In this document: piece after piece, positions 45,242 to 53,894 of the stretch
Position numbering within the stretch: the first letter of the stretch is position 1
Layout: each line of letters begins with the position of its first letter
NCBI RefSeq assembly: GCF_016863655.1
Contig: NZ_BOPH01000145.1
Location: 1 to 64,000, forward strand
Source of the DNA: Virgisporangium ochraceum
GTDB taxonomy: Bacteria; Actinomycetota; Actinomycetes; Mycobacteriales; Micromonosporaceae
DNA: 64,000 nucleotides
Reading direction: 5' to 3'
The notes under the pieces: model-generated
Database searches by the model: none
The model's input: only the letters and a program-made list of their open reading frames with translations
What the model was told of the DNA's origin: nothing
Translations under genes and position numbers: made by a program

Positions 45242-45793
45242 GTGGAAGCGGTAACTCTGGCCGCGATCGGGGCGGTCGCACTCTCCGAGGGCGTCAGGTT
45301 CCTCTACGACCAGGCCGGTGAGGCCATCCGGTGGTGGCGCGAGCGCCGCGCCGGGCCCGACGCCGAGGCGCGTCCGCTGCCCGTCGTCGACGACGCGCCG
45401 GTCGACCTGGAGCCCGCCACCGTCGACACGGCGGCGTTGGAGCGGTTGGAGCCGGACATCCGCGCGCTGCGGGCCGCGCTGCGTCCGTACGTCGACGACA
45501 TCGATCCGGACCCCGTCGATCCGGCCGACGCCGACCTCGTCGCCGTCGTCGACGCGCTGCGTCGCGCCATGGAGGCGGTGCTGGGACAGCGGATCCGCTT
45601 CCGCGGCGAGGCCGACCGGCCGGCCGGTCCCGAGATCTCCGGACAGGTCGACGTCGAGCAGGTCGCCGGGTACGCGGCCGCGGTGCGGGTGCGCAACCTC
45701 GCCGACGGGCGCATCGTGGGTACGGCCCGGGCCCGCCGGGTCGAGCACGGTGGCGAGATCGTCGGCGTCGACGCCGACGACGTCGGACGCTGA
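45242..45793 (+). CDS. Small protein preceding STAND ATPase
   Basis: This 183-aa protein starts at GTG 45242. It has a hydrophobic/amphipathic N-terminal helix (EAVTLAAIGAVALSEGVRFL, then DQAGEAIRWWRERR), a linker, an acidic alpha-helical middle (about 60-125) and a basic beta-like C-terminus (SGQVDVEQVAGYAAAVRVRN). It ends 30 bp before the start of the STAND ATPase on the same strand, so an operon is likely. The N-terminal helix recalls the membrane-inserting start of HeLo-like/Bell effector domains that accompany NLR-like ATPases in multicellular bacteria. This is inference only; no family motif is decisive. Confidence 0.7.
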   Translation: MEAVTLAAIGAVALSEGVRFLYDQAGEAIRWWRERRAGPDAEARPLPVVDDAPVDLEPATVDTAALERLEPDIRALRAALRPYVDDIDPDPVDPADADLVAVVDALRRAMEAVLGQRIRFRGEADRPAGPEISGQVDVEQVAGYAAAVRVRNLADGRIVGTARARRVEHGGEIVGVDADDVGR

Positions 45794-45823
45794 ACCCGTC
45801 GCGGCATCCGGAGCCGTGAGCCG

Positions 45824-48800
45824 TTGACACCACCGCCGCACCCGGGGGACCTGGTTCCGCGCTACTGGGCGCTGGAGCGGATGGAGGCGTGGCTCGGCGC
45901 CGCGGACCCGCGGGTATTTCTCGTCACCGGCGCTCCCGGCACCGGCAAGACGTTGCTGTCCGCACAGCTCGCCCACGTGCGTGACGCGGTGCCGCGCGCC
46001 GCCGACTACCCGCGCCTGTGCGCGGCGACGGTGGTCCTCGCGCACTTCTGCGACGCCAACGACGAGCGCACGCTCGACCCGCTCGACTTCGTGAGCGCCC
46101 TGTCCAACGGCCTCGCCCGGCACGTGCCCGGTTTCGCGGCCGCCCTCGCCGACTCGGTGGCGGGCACGTCGGCGGTCGTGACGATCCACAGCTCGCTGAC
46201 CGTCGGGTCGGTCGAGGCCGGCGGAACCGTGACGAACGTGCGGATCAGCGTCCCCCGCGACATCCCCACCCGGCAGGCGTTCGCGAACCTCGTGCGCCGG
46301 CCGCTGGAGGCGACCGCGTCCGACGCGGCGGTCGGCGACCTGCTGGTCATCGTCGACGACCTGTCCGGCGGGTTCGCCTACGACCCGCAGGACAACATCG
46401 GGCAGCTGATCGGCCTCGTCGCCGGCACCACCGGCGGGCGGCTGCGGTTCCTGGTCACCAGCCGGTCCGACCCGTGGGTGCTGCGCACGCTGCCGCGGCC
46501 GGCGCTCGACCTGGTCGACGACCGTCCCGCGGAGACCGACGACATCCGCGCCTACGTCGACGGGCGGCTCGGCCACCTGGACCCGCTGTTGCGGCTCGCG
46601 TGGACCGACCGGGTGACCGGCACCGCGGCCGGCAACTTCCTCTACGCCCGGTACGCGCTCGACCACGTCCTCGCCGACGAGTCGGTCGTGCTGGCCGGCC
46701 CGGCCGCGCACCCGTTGCCGGCCGGACTGCTCGACCTGTACCGCACCTGGTTCCGCACCGGGATCGCCCGCCACCGGGACCTGTGGTGGAACTGCATCCA
46801 GCCGGTGCTCACCGCGCTGACCGCCGCGCTCGGTACCGGCCTGACGGGCGCACAGCTGTCCGGAATCACGGGTCTCCCGACCAGTCGCACGCGCCGGGCC
46901 CTGGAGGAGTGCAGCCAGTACCTCACCGGCGAGCTGCCCGACGGCCCGTTCCGGCTCTACCACGACTCCTTCCGCGAGTACCTCACCAGCGAGGAGGTCG
47001 CGGTCGACGAGGGCGAGCGGGCCGTGGTCGACTTCTTCGTCGGCCGCCACGGCGACGACTGGCTGACGGCCGACGCCTACGCCCGCGAGCACCTGGCCAC
47101 CCATCTCGGCGCCGTGGGTGAGCTCGCCGCGCACGCGGGCCGGCCCGACTTCATGGTCGTGGCGGAGCCGACGGTGCTGCTGCACCAGCTGTCGCGGCTG
47201 GGCGAGGACGCGGAGGTCTACCGCCGCACCGGGTGGCTGCTCGCCGGCCGCGACCACGGTGAGCGCGCCGCGTACCTGCAGCTCGCCGCGCACGAGCTGG
47301 GCGAGCACGACCTCGCGGAGCGGTTCGCCCGGCTGCCGCTGCGCCGGGGGTGGGCACCGCGCTGGACGTCGCTGGTGCGCCACCGACCCGGCAGCGTCGT
47401 CGGCAACCATCCGCAGGGCGTGCTCGACATGTTGACGCTGCAGGCGGCCGACGGCTCGGCGACCGCGGTCACGCTCTCCGACGGCAGCGTGCGGCTGTGG
47501 AATCTGGGCAACCACACGATGACCGGGGACTTCGCGATTCCGCCGCCGTTGCCGGTCACCTGCATGACGTGGACCTCGAGCGGCGGGGGCCGCGTGGTGG
47601 TGGCCGGGCCGCACGGTCTGGTGTTCGTCGACCTGGACCGGGGGCCGGTGGAGTCGCGCCAGGCCCGCCCCGACGCGGCGGTCACGGCCGTCGCGACCGC
47701 GTTCGTCGGTGGCCGGGAGGCGCTGGTCCTCGGCTACGACGACGGGTACCTGGAGGCGGTGGACATCGACACCTGGCAACAGGTCGGCGAACCGGTCCGG
47801 GCACACGACGGGCCGGTGACGGCGTTGACCGCCGCCTACCTCGACGCCGTCGCGTCGGCCGGCGCCGACGGCCTGGTGGCGGTGTGGGTGCTGGATACGG
47901 CCGGCTTCGGCGAGCCGGCACTGAGCCTCGTCGGCCAGGACGGGTGGGCCAACACCTGTGCATTTTTCCCGCGCGACGCCGACTTCGTTCTGGCCGGTGG
48001 CCTCAGCAGCGGTGCGGTCGGCTGGGTGCGGCGGGTGGGCGACGACGACCTGACCGGCTCGACGACCGACCACGAGCCGGCCGGATGGCGGTACGGCGTG
48101 CACGCCGCCCATTCCGCGGGCTACTCCACGTCGGTGCACACGGGCTCGGGCGTCGCCGGCTACGCCGAGGCGGAGCGGCGTCTACGCGACGAGGAACGCG
48201 AGCAGGCGGAGGCCGCGGAGCGCGCCGGCCCGGACGGCGGCCGGGAGCTGCCCGGGCCGTCGACGATCGTCCGGCTCTCCGGCGGTGTGAACACCATCGA
48301 CCTCGGGATCGTCGACGACGAGGTCTACCTTGCCTCTGGCGGCGAGGACGGGCGGGTGCACCTGTTCCACCTCAGCGCCGACCCGCTCACCGGCGAGAAC
48401 GTGGTCCCGTACGGCGAGCCCGTCTCGGCGGTGCGGTTCGCCGTGGTCGACGGTCGCATGGTGTTGGTCGCCGCGGACTCGGGCGTCAGCGGTGCCGTCC
48501 GGGCCTGGCCGGTGGGAACCGGACCCTCGCCGCTGCCACGGGCCGTCAGCGACCTGATGCACCAGTTCACCCACATCGCGTCCCTGGCCGGCCCGGACGG
48601 CCGGCCGCTGCTCGTCGCCGCGTCGGCAGACGGGTCGGTGACGGTCCGGGACGCGGTGACCGGCGCGGCGCTCACGCCTGCGCTGGAGTGCCCGGACGTC
48701 GTGCTGACCGGTCTGCACGCCGAGGGGTGGGACGACGGTCTCACCGTCGCCGCCTACGGCAGCACGACCGGCGGGGACACCGGTGCGCAGGTGGACGGGC

Positions 48801-49558
48801 ACGCCGTCGTCACGCTGTGGCAGCTGCGGTCGGAGACCGACGTGGAGGCGTGGGACCTGCGCCTCCCGGAGCTCGAGTCCGTCAACGCCCTGGTCGGTCT
48901 CGGCCCCGGCGAGCTGCTCGCGGCCGGCTACCGGAGGGACGACGGGCCCGTGCTGTGGCGGCTCGTCCACGACGGCCACGGCTGGACGTGCGAGCCGCTG
49001 CCGTGGTCCGTCCACAGCGACGACTTCGACATCGAGTTCGTGCTCTTCGAGTGGGCCGCGGTGGTGCCCGGCACCGGCGGACGGCAGGTCGTCCTCGGCG
49101 GCGAGTACGACCCCGTGTGCACCATCGACCTCGACCGCCACAGCATGACCAGGGACCGGATGCTCCCCGGAACCGCGTGTGTGGTGCGGTACGGGGGCCG
49201 GCCGTCCCTCCTCGCCGTCGACGGATCCCTGTCCGGAGGCTCGGTGGAGGTGCTGCCGCTCGGTCCCGACACCACCGACGCGGGTGAGGCGCCGGCCTTC
49301 GAGAGCTCGGCCGGCGCGAGGCTCATCTCGCTCACCGCCACCCCCGACGGCGATCTCGTGGTCGCCGGCACCGAGGACGGGCAGCTGCTCGTGTGGGAGA
49401 CCACCGGTCCCCCGGCCCGGGTGATCCAGATCGGTTCCGTCCCCCGCCGTCTGGCCATGTGCGGCCCGGCGACGGTGGCCGTCCTGACCGATCTGGGCCT
49501 GTACTCGCTGGAGCTCCGCCCGGCAGCCTCGATGCCGTCCCCTCGCGGTGCGAGTTGA
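45824..49558 (+). CDS. STAND ATPase with long WD40-like tail
   Basis: This protein is about 1244 aa. The start is TTG 45824 (CCGGAG upstream); an ATG at 45881 is the alternative. A P-loop ATPase begins almost at once: Walker A GAPGTGKT at 36-43 and Walker B LLVIVDDL at about 173-180, with an RLRFLVTSRSDPW sensor-like segment. A helical arm follows, including FRLYHDSFREYLTSEEV, the typical C-terminus of STAND winged-helix arms. From about residue 500 to the end are WD40-type blades (VTLSDGSVRLWNLGNH, ASGGEDGRVHLFHL, VAASADGSVTVRD, VAGTEDGQLLVWET). There is no membrane helix. It probably senses a ligand via the propeller and signals through the upstream 183-aa protein. Confidence 0.88.
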   Translation: MTPPPHPGDLVPRYWALERMEAWLGAADPRVFLVTGAPGTGKTLLSAQLAHVRDAVPRAADYPRLCAATVVLAHFCDANDERTLDPLDFVSALSNGLARHVPGFAAALADSVAGTSAVVTIHSSLTVGSVEAGGTVTNVRISVPRDIPTRQAFANLVRRPLEATASDAAVGDLLVIVDDLSGGFAYDPQDNIGQLIGLVAGTTGGRLRFLVTSRSDPWVLRTLPRPALDLVDDRPAETDDIRAYVDGRLGHLDPLLRLAWTDRVTGTAAGNFLYARYALDHVLADESVVLAGPAAHPLPAGLLDLYRTWFRTGIARHRDLWWNCIQPVLTALTAALGTGLTGAQLSGITGLPTSRTRRALEECSQYLTGELPDGPFRLYHDSFREYLTSEEVAVDEGERAVVDFFVGRHGDDWLTADAYAREHLATHLGAVGELAAHAGRPDFMVVAEPTVLLHQLSRLGEDAEVYRRTGWLLAGRDHGERAAYLQLAAHELGEHDLAERFARLPLRRGWAPRWTSLVRHRPGSVVGNHPQGVLDMLTLQAADGSATAVTLSDGSVRLWNLGNHTMTGDFAIPPPLPVTCMTWTSSGGGRVVVAGPHGLVFVDLDRGPVESRQARPDAAVTAVATAFVGGREALVLGYDDGYLEAVDIDTWQQVGEPVRAHDGPVTALTAAYLDAVASAGADGLVAVWVLDTAGFGEPALSLVGQDGWANTCAFFPRDADFVLAGGLSSGAVGWVRRVGDDDLTGSTTDHEPAGWRYGVHAAHSAGYSTSVHTGSGVAGYAEAERRLRDEEREQAEAAERAGPDGGRELPGPSTIVRLSGGVNTIDLGIVDDEVYLASGGEDGRVHLFHLSADPLTGENVVPYGEPVSAVRFAVVDGRMVLVAADSGVSGAVRAWPVGTGPSPLPRAVSDLMHQFTHIASLAGPDGRPLLVAASADGSVTVRDAVTGAALTPALECPDVVLTGLHAEGWDDGLTVAAYGSTTGGDTGAQVDGHAVVTLWQLRSETDVEAWDLRLPELESVNALVGLGPGELLAAGYRRDDGPVLWRLVHDGHGWTCEPLPWSVHSDDFDIEFVLFEWAAVVPGTGGRQVVLGGEYDPVCTIDLDRHSMTRDRMLPGTACVVRYGGRPSLLAVDGSLSGGSVEVLPLGPDTTDAGEAPAFESSAGARLISLTATPDGDLVVAGTEDGQLLVWETTGPPARVIQIGSVPRRLAMCGPATVAVLTDLGLYSLELRPAASMPSPRGAS

Positions 49559-49582
49559 TGACCCTGCCCACCGGGTGACACC

Positions 49583-49618
49583 GTGTGCCGGATGCCGCGA
49601 CGGCGGCACCCGGCACAC
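49583..49618. terminator. Bidirectional terminator hairpin
   Basis: gtgtgccgg (49583-49591) pairs with ccggcacac (49610-49618), and the inside repeats as tgccgc (49593-49598) with gcggca (49603-49608), giving a 15-bp near-perfect stem. It lies exactly between two convergent genes, 25 bp after one stop and 12 bp before the other, so it can serve both. Confidence 0.8.
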
Positions 49619-49629
49619 ATGACCCCGAA

Positions 49630-50490
49630 CTAGCAGATCTGTGCGGTCGGCCCAGGCTCCGAGTCAGCCCAGGAGTCGCCGGCGTTGCTGAAGGAGACGT
49701 TGAAGCCGCCCTGTCCCGCGCCGATCGAGCTCACCCCCGTCGAGTCCCAGGTGTGGACGTAGTCGACGAACATCTGGGCCCTGCGGCACACCCCGTTGAG
49801 AGCGCGGAAGCCGATGACGACCGTTCCGGTGTACAGGCTGTAGTCGTAGACGAAGGGGTTGACGCATGCGCCGTTGGACTGCATCCCCTTGGCGGAGTCC
49901 TGCCACTTGAAACCCGCACCGTACTGGTTGACCACCGACGACGGCATCTCCTGGTAGCCGAAGTCGTTGCCGTAGGAGTTACGGGCCGCGTTGCCGTCCG
50001 CGGCCGCGAACCGGCTGATGATCTGGTACTCGCCGCCGCTGAGGCGCAGCGCGACGCCGTCGTCGTCACCGACCTCGTTGTTGATGCAGGTGACCCAGTC
50101 GTCGTCGGTGAAACGGTCGTTGAGCCACCTCCAGTGTGCGACCGCCAGGTAGTAGCCGTAATCCCGTTCGTAGTACAGCGACATGCTGTACCAGTCGGTG
50201 TCGTTCGCGGTGTTGAACGGCTGGACCTGCCCGGCGGGCTCCTCACCCACGTTGGTCAGACACCACTCCTTCTCCAGGGCTCTGCCTATCGACTCCCCGG
50301 TGCGGCCGTCGGCCTTCGCGGCCGACACGAACGCGCTGACGGTGTGGACGTCGCCCGGTTTGCCGGCAGCCACACCCTTCCGCACGCATCCCTTCGCCGC
50401 CGCGCCCGCCGGCCCGGTGGCCGTGAGCCCCGCCGCCACGAACAACGCCAGGACCGCGGTGACGCCAGCCAGTCTCGACAGCGTTCTCAT
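49630..50490 (-). CDS. Secreted cysteine-rich protein
   Basis: This 286-aa exported protein starts at ATG 50490, preceded by GGGGGA. The Sec signal MRTLSRLAGVTAVLALFVAA ends near AGAAAKG. The mature protein has six cysteines (GC, EWC, TC, GAC, GVC and the final QIC), enough for three disulfides, and is rich in Asp, Tyr and Trp (DTDWYSMSLYYERDYGYYLA). The ending FSNAGDSWADSEPGPTAQIC is typical of secreted actinobacterial proteins. No catalytic motif or known family is seen. Exoenzyme, adhesin or toxin roles are all open. Confidence 0.8.
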   Translation of the reverse strand: MRTLSRLAGVTAVLALFVAAGLTATGPAGAAAKGCVRKGVAAGKPGDVHTVSAFVSAAKADGRTGESIGRALEKEWCLTNVGEEPAGQVQPFNTANDTDWYSMSLYYERDYGYYLAVAHWRWLNDRFTDDDWVTCINNEVGDDDGVALRLSGGEYQIISRFAAADGNAARNSYGNDFGYQEMPSSVVNQYGAGFKWQDSAKGMQSNGACVNPFVYDYSLYTGTVVIGFRALNGVCRRAQMFVDYVHTWDSTGVSSIGAGQGGFNVSFSNAGDSWADSEPGPTAQIC

Positions 50491-50562
50491 GAAATCCCCC
50501 ATGTGGCGACTGTCGGGTACCGCTCCGGGAGATGGTGGGACTTCGGACGAGTCCGGACGCCG

Positions 50563-50886
50563 TTACGGTGTCTTCTTTCCGTAGATGAGGCTGAGAACGA
50601 GGACGAACACGGTCCACAGCGCCAGGATCTCGTACGGCAGCAGGTACAGGACCCACAGCCACGGCGTGAAGCCGGCGGCCTGGGCCGCCACCGCCAACCC
50701 GACCGGGATGACGAACACCGTCGACCAGGCGACGGCCAGGTACACGACCCGCCGCCATCCGTGCAGGTTCAGTTCCAGCCCCTGGTCGGACATCAGGTAG
50801 GCCAGGAGCATCACGGTTCCAACCATCGCGGCGAGGAGCCACACGACCGTGACGACGACGAGCCAGCCGACCCCGTACCCGCCCAT
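50563..50886 (-). CDS. Three-helix membrane protein
   Basis: This 107-aa protein starts at ATG 50886, three bases after the stop of the secreted protein gene at 50890. Three membrane helices are visible (WLVVVTVVWLLAAMVGTVML; VYLAVAWSTVFVIPVGLAVA; WVLYLLPYEILALWTVFVLV). No family is recognised. It may form an operon with the subtilisin-inhibitor-like gene upstream and the secreted protein gene downstream. Confidence 0.7.
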   Translation of the reverse strand: MGGYGVGWLVVVTVVWLLAAMVGTVMLLAYLMSDQGLELNLHGWRRVVYLAVAWSTVFVIPVGLAVAAQAAGFTPWLWVLYLLPYEILALWTVFVLVLSLIYGKKTP

Positions 50887-50889
50887 CCG

Positions 50890-51294
50890 CTAGAAGGTGG
50901 CGACCCGGCCGAGGCTGCGCCGCGCCTGGCACCAGTTCGCGTGCACGCGGTCGTAGCTCACCGGGTGGCCGTCCCAGGTGCCCGTTGCCGTGAACCGGAT
51001 CGCCGGTCCGCCCGCGCCCGCGCAGTCCAGCGGACGGCCCGGTAGCGACGGGAAGTCCCCGCCCGCGGCGGCGAGGTCGCCACAGGCGAGCTCCGGATCC
51101 AGGTACCACTCCTCGCCGCCGCCGGCAGGGGAGCACGTCAGCGTGGTCGTGAACACCTGGTTCGACACGCTCGGCGCGCTCCACGACAGGCTCAGGGTCG
51201 CGCCCGGCAGGGCAGTGGCGGTGGCCGGTGACGCGACGACAGACGTGAGAGACAGGGCCGCCGCCATCGTGGCGGCGGCTCGTGCGACCCGCAT
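50890..51294 (-). CDS. Subtilisin inhibitor-like (SSI family) secreted protein
   Basis: This 134-aa protein starts at ATG 51294 with GGTGGAGACC upstream. The signal peptide runs to about ATA (residue 27). The mature part has the SSI architecture: TTLTCSPAGG, ACGDLAAAGGDFPSLPG, TATGTWDGHPVSYDRV and ANWCQARRSLGRVATF, with the four conserved cysteines for two disulfides. In active SSI the reactive loop reads like CTxEYDPV, with a Lys or Met at P1. Here the loop is CAGAGGPAIRF, with glycine at that place. It may have lost, or changed, its protease target, so family membership is firm but inhibitory activity is doubtful. Confidence 0.87.
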   Translation of the reverse strand: MRVARAAATMAAALSLTSVVASPATATALPGATLSLSWSAPSVSNQVFTTTLTCSPAGGGEEWYLDPELACGDLAAAGGDFPSLPGRPLDCAGAGGPAIRFTATGTWDGHPVSYDRVHANWCQARRSLGRVATF

Positions 51295-51384
51295 GGTCTC
51301 CACCTTCCTCGGATTGCCGTGCCCGTTACCCGATCGGTGTTCCATCCCGTTCCAGGTCCGTTCCGTGCCGGTCGGGTCGAGGTG

Positions 51385-51540
51385 TCAGGCTCCGTCGGAA
51401 CCCCGGCCGAGGCCGGCCTCGCGGGCCCGCACGATGGCCTGCGTGCGTTGCGACAGGTGCAGCTTGCCGAGGATCGCGGAGATGTTGTTGGCCACCGTCT
51501 TCGGCGCCAGGTGCAGCAGGCGACCGATGTCCACATTGGA
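51385..51540 (-). pseudogene. Response regulator C-terminal remnant (LuxR HTH)
   Basis: Only the end of a NarL/LuxR-type response regulator remains: a 51-codon frame reading SNVDIGRLLHLAPKTVANNI and SAILGKLHLSQRTQAIVRAR, then a short Gly-rich tail and a TGA at 51385. The receiver domain and the start of the HTH are missing; the codon before the serine is a stop (TAG). The cut lies at 51536-51540, where an unrelated membrane protein frame begins on the other strand, which suggests a deletion joint. Confidence 0.7.
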
Positions 51541-51835
51541 CTACGGCGCCGCCGCCGTCACGGTCCTCATGTCGTTGCTGAACCTGCCGTTCGCCTTCGG
51601 GGGCAGGGTGGTCGGATGGCTCGTCACGCTCCTCGGCGTGGTCGGCCTCGTCGCCGCTGTCGCGCTCCTGCGCCGGGTGTCCGGTGCGCCGTCGGCGGTC
51701 ACGGCCGTCGGCGTCGTGAACCTCGCCGGCGCCGTGCTGGCGCTCGGATGGGACCGGGACGGCGCCGTCGTGGGCATCGTGGTGAGCGCGCTCGTCACGG
51801 TGCTGGGCCTCGCCTGCCTGCGGACGCCGGCCTGA
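51536..51835 (+). CDS. Membrane protein, possibly 5'-truncated
   Basis: This 99-aa frame starts at TTG 51536 (no ribosome site). It contains three or four hydrophobic segments (AAAVTVLMSLLNLPFAFGG, RVVGWLVTLLGVVGLVAAVA, SAVTAVGVVNLAGAVLALGW, AVVGIVVSALVTVLGLACLR). The absence of a proper start, directly at the joint with the response regulator remnant, suggests the 5' end of a longer gene was lost. It may still be translated. No family is recognised. Confidence 0.5.
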   Translation: MDYGAAAVTVLMSLLNLPFAFGGRVVGWLVTLLGVVGLVAAVALLRRVSGAPSAVTAVGVVNLAGAVLALGWDRDGAVVGIVVSALVTVLGLACLRTPA

Positions 51836-51877
51836 GCCCGGGTGGATCGGGGGCCGTCCGCCGTACGGCGGGTGGCC

Positions 51878-52369
51878 CTATCCGCGCGCGATGAAGTCGG
51901 GCAGGGCGGTGCCCTCGCGGACCATCAGGACGCCGGCACCGGACGGCGTGTCGGCCGTGACGGAGTCGGCCCGCTCGATGCCCGGCGGCCGTTCCCGGCT
52001 GTCGTAGGCGTCGACGTGCAGCCACAGCCGCTGCTCCGCGGCGACGTCGGCGAGGTCCGGAATCGGGTCGGCGTCCGCCGTTCCCGCGGTGGCCACGACG
52101 CAGAACGGTCGCTGGCCCCAGCTCCGGTCGGCGACCACCGCACCGCGCAGGGCGTCGGGGTCCATGCGCCGGTGCGCGTCCATTGGCACGACACGGATCG
52201 CGGCGGGCGGGAACCCGGCGATCCGCACCGCGTCCACGACCGACCGGCGGGTCCGCCCGGTGACGTAGATCGTGCCGGTGAGGAAGTCCGGCGGCAGCAT
52301 CGCCGTCCGCGCGGCGACGACGGCCGACAGGGTCGCCATGGACGTGCCTGTCATGGTGTACCGCTTCAT
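51878..52369 (-). pseudogene. PLP-dependent decarboxylase fragment
   Basis: The frame from ATG 52369 reads MKRYTMTGTSMATLSAVVAA, AGFPPAAIRVVPMDAHRRMD, PFCVVATAGTADADPIPDLA and LWLHVDAYDSRERPPGIERA, which is the central part of a group II amino acid decarboxylase (Ddc/GAD-like). The N-terminal domain is missing. Where the family has the PLP-binding lysine in a DxHK motif it reads TADTPSGAGVLMVREG, so no PLP lysine is left, and the gene ends early after LPDFIARG. It is therefore a non-functional remnant or a repurposed fragment. Confidence 0.7.
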
Positions 52370-52512
52370 CGCGTGGCTCCCGGCGGCGAGGTGACGTTTC
52401 CTCCACCGTCGCCGGCGTCGGCGCACAGCGACAGGGTCACGGTTCCCGGTCGTCGGGCAGCCGTCCCGGCCGGTCCGGGAACCCGTTCCCGCAACGACGG
52501 GACGCCGCGCGG

Positions 52513-53190
52513 TCACCGACCCGTCCGGGTCTCCCAGACCGGCCGCCCGGGCTCGTCGTTGTGCACGACCACATCGGCGTGCCGGGTCGGTTGCGCCGTC
52601 GCGTGGTACAGCTCCTGGGCGGGGACGTACCGCGTGCGCCAGCGCCGTTCGACGTCGGCCCGCCCCTCGCGGACGACGGCGCGGGCCACGGTCGTCTCCG
52701 TCGCCGCCGACACGAAGACGCGAAGCTCCCACCGGTCGAGCAGTTCCGGGCGCAGCAGGAACACGCCGTCGAAGACCAGCACGGCGTCGGCCGCGGCGGT
52801 CGCGACCGGCGGCGACAGCACGGTGTCCGCGACGCGGTCGTACACGGCGGGCTGGAACCGCCGGTCCCCACCCGGGCCGAGCGGGTCGAGCAGAACGCGT
52901 GTCAGCGCGTCACGGTCGTGGGCGTCGAGGTAGCACCCTGCGGCCGAGTACTCGCCGCGCGGGTAACGCAGCGCCCGCGGGAAGAGGAAGTCGTCGATGG
53001 TCGCGCGGATGACGTCGCGGCCCTCGTCACGCAGGACCTCCGCCAGCTCGTCGGCGAGGGTGGTCTTCCCGGCGGCGGGCGGCCCGTCGACGGCGACCCG
53101 CGTCGGATGTGGGACCGTGACCGACCGGACCGCCCCGGCCAGGCGGTCGAGCAGCTCATCGCGGGTCCCCCGACGCACGGAGCCGAGCAT
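52513..53190 (-). CDS. Uridine kinase-like P-loop protein
   Basis: This 225-aa protein of the uridine kinase/phosphoribulokinase-like group has P-loop GPPAAGKT at 36-43 (VAVDGPPAAGKTTLADELAE), the DDFLFPRALRYPRG acceptor-binding loop, a second acidic VLVFDGVFLLRPELLDRWEL, and a C-terminal domain with RYVPAQELYHATAQPTRHAD. It is about the usual size for bacterial uridine kinases annotated in actinomycetes. It phosphorylates a nucleoside or similar metabolite in the cytoplasm; the substrate is unproven. It is monocistronic. Confidence 0.88.
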   Translation of the reverse strand: MLGSVRRGTRDELLDRLAGAVRSVTVPHPTRVAVDGPPAAGKTTLADELAEVLRDEGRDVIRATIDDFLFPRALRYPRGEYSAAGCYLDAHDRDALTRVLLDPLGPGGDRRFQPAVYDRVADTVLSPPVATAAADAVLVFDGVFLLRPELLDRWELRVFVSAATETTVARAVVREGRADVERRWRTRYVPAQELYHATAQPTRHADVVVHNDEPGRPVWETRTGR

Positions 53191-53256
53191 ATCGGCCGTC
53201 CTCTCAGCCGCTGGCCGGCCTCCCGCGCGGCTGGCCTTCTCCGGCGGCTGGCCTTC

Positions 53257-53790
53257 TCACGCCGCGGCCGGCTGGCGGCGCAGCTCGCGGATCACGCCGT
53301 GGCGCCGGAGCGCCAACGCGAGCCGCCGGGCGTGGCGGTGCCGCACCACGAGGAGCACCGCCTCGCGGATCAGCGCCCATCGGCGTCCCCTGAACTGGTT
53401 CTCCGCGACCTTCCAGATCACCGCGCGCAGCGGCTTGGACTCCAGCGCCTCGCGCAGTTCGGCGCGGACGTCCGGGTCGTCGAGCGCGGACCGGACCGCC
53501 CGGGCGAGGTCGGGGCGGTCGGCGATGCTGGCGGTGATGCCGGCCGCCAGGTTGTGCCGGACGTCGTCGTCCTCGACGAGCAGCAGCGTCGCGCGCCGGA
53601 TCTCGGCCGAGTCGAGGCCGGAGCGGAGCAGGTCCATCGCCCGCAGCTCGACCTGCCGGTCGTGGTCGTCGACGGAGAGCGCCGCCAGCAGGCTGGTCAC
53701 CTCGTCGAGGTCGATCAGATGCTGGAGGCCGGCGCGGAACTCCGGCCGGTCCCAGGCGAAGAGCAACGCCTTGACGAAGTGACGATCCAT
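53257..53790 (-). CDS. Helical-repeat hypothetical protein
   Basis: This 177-aa protein is almost entirely alpha-helical, with repeated LxxLxxxDxDVR-like turns (LLRSGLDSAEIRRATLLLVE, VRSALDDPDVRAELREALES). The pattern suggests two or three HEAT-like repeats. A basic C-terminus (RHRHARRLALALRRHGVI) follows. No family name can be given. The ATG is at 53790. Neighbouring genes are unrelated. Confidence 0.7.
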   Translation of the reverse strand: MDRHFVKALLFAWDRPEFRAGLQHLIDLDEVTSLLAALSVDDHDRQVELRAMDLLRSGLDSAEIRRATLLLVEDDDVRHNLAAGITASIADRPDLARAVRSALDDPDVRAELREALESKPLRAVIWKVAENQFRGRRWALIREAVLLVVRHRHARRLALALRRHGVIRELRRQPAAA

Positions 53791-53894
53791 GCCCGCTGAT
53801 ACCCCCGCGACGGATCTCCCGAAACGGGTGGGGCACGTGCCCGGGACACTAGAATCGGGGGATCGCCGGATACGAATACTTCGACCGTGCCGTC

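Noticed and set aside
45209..48139. 976-residue antisense frame over the STAND ATPase
   Set aside because: It overlaps two sense genes and the gap between them; no motif or ribosome site.
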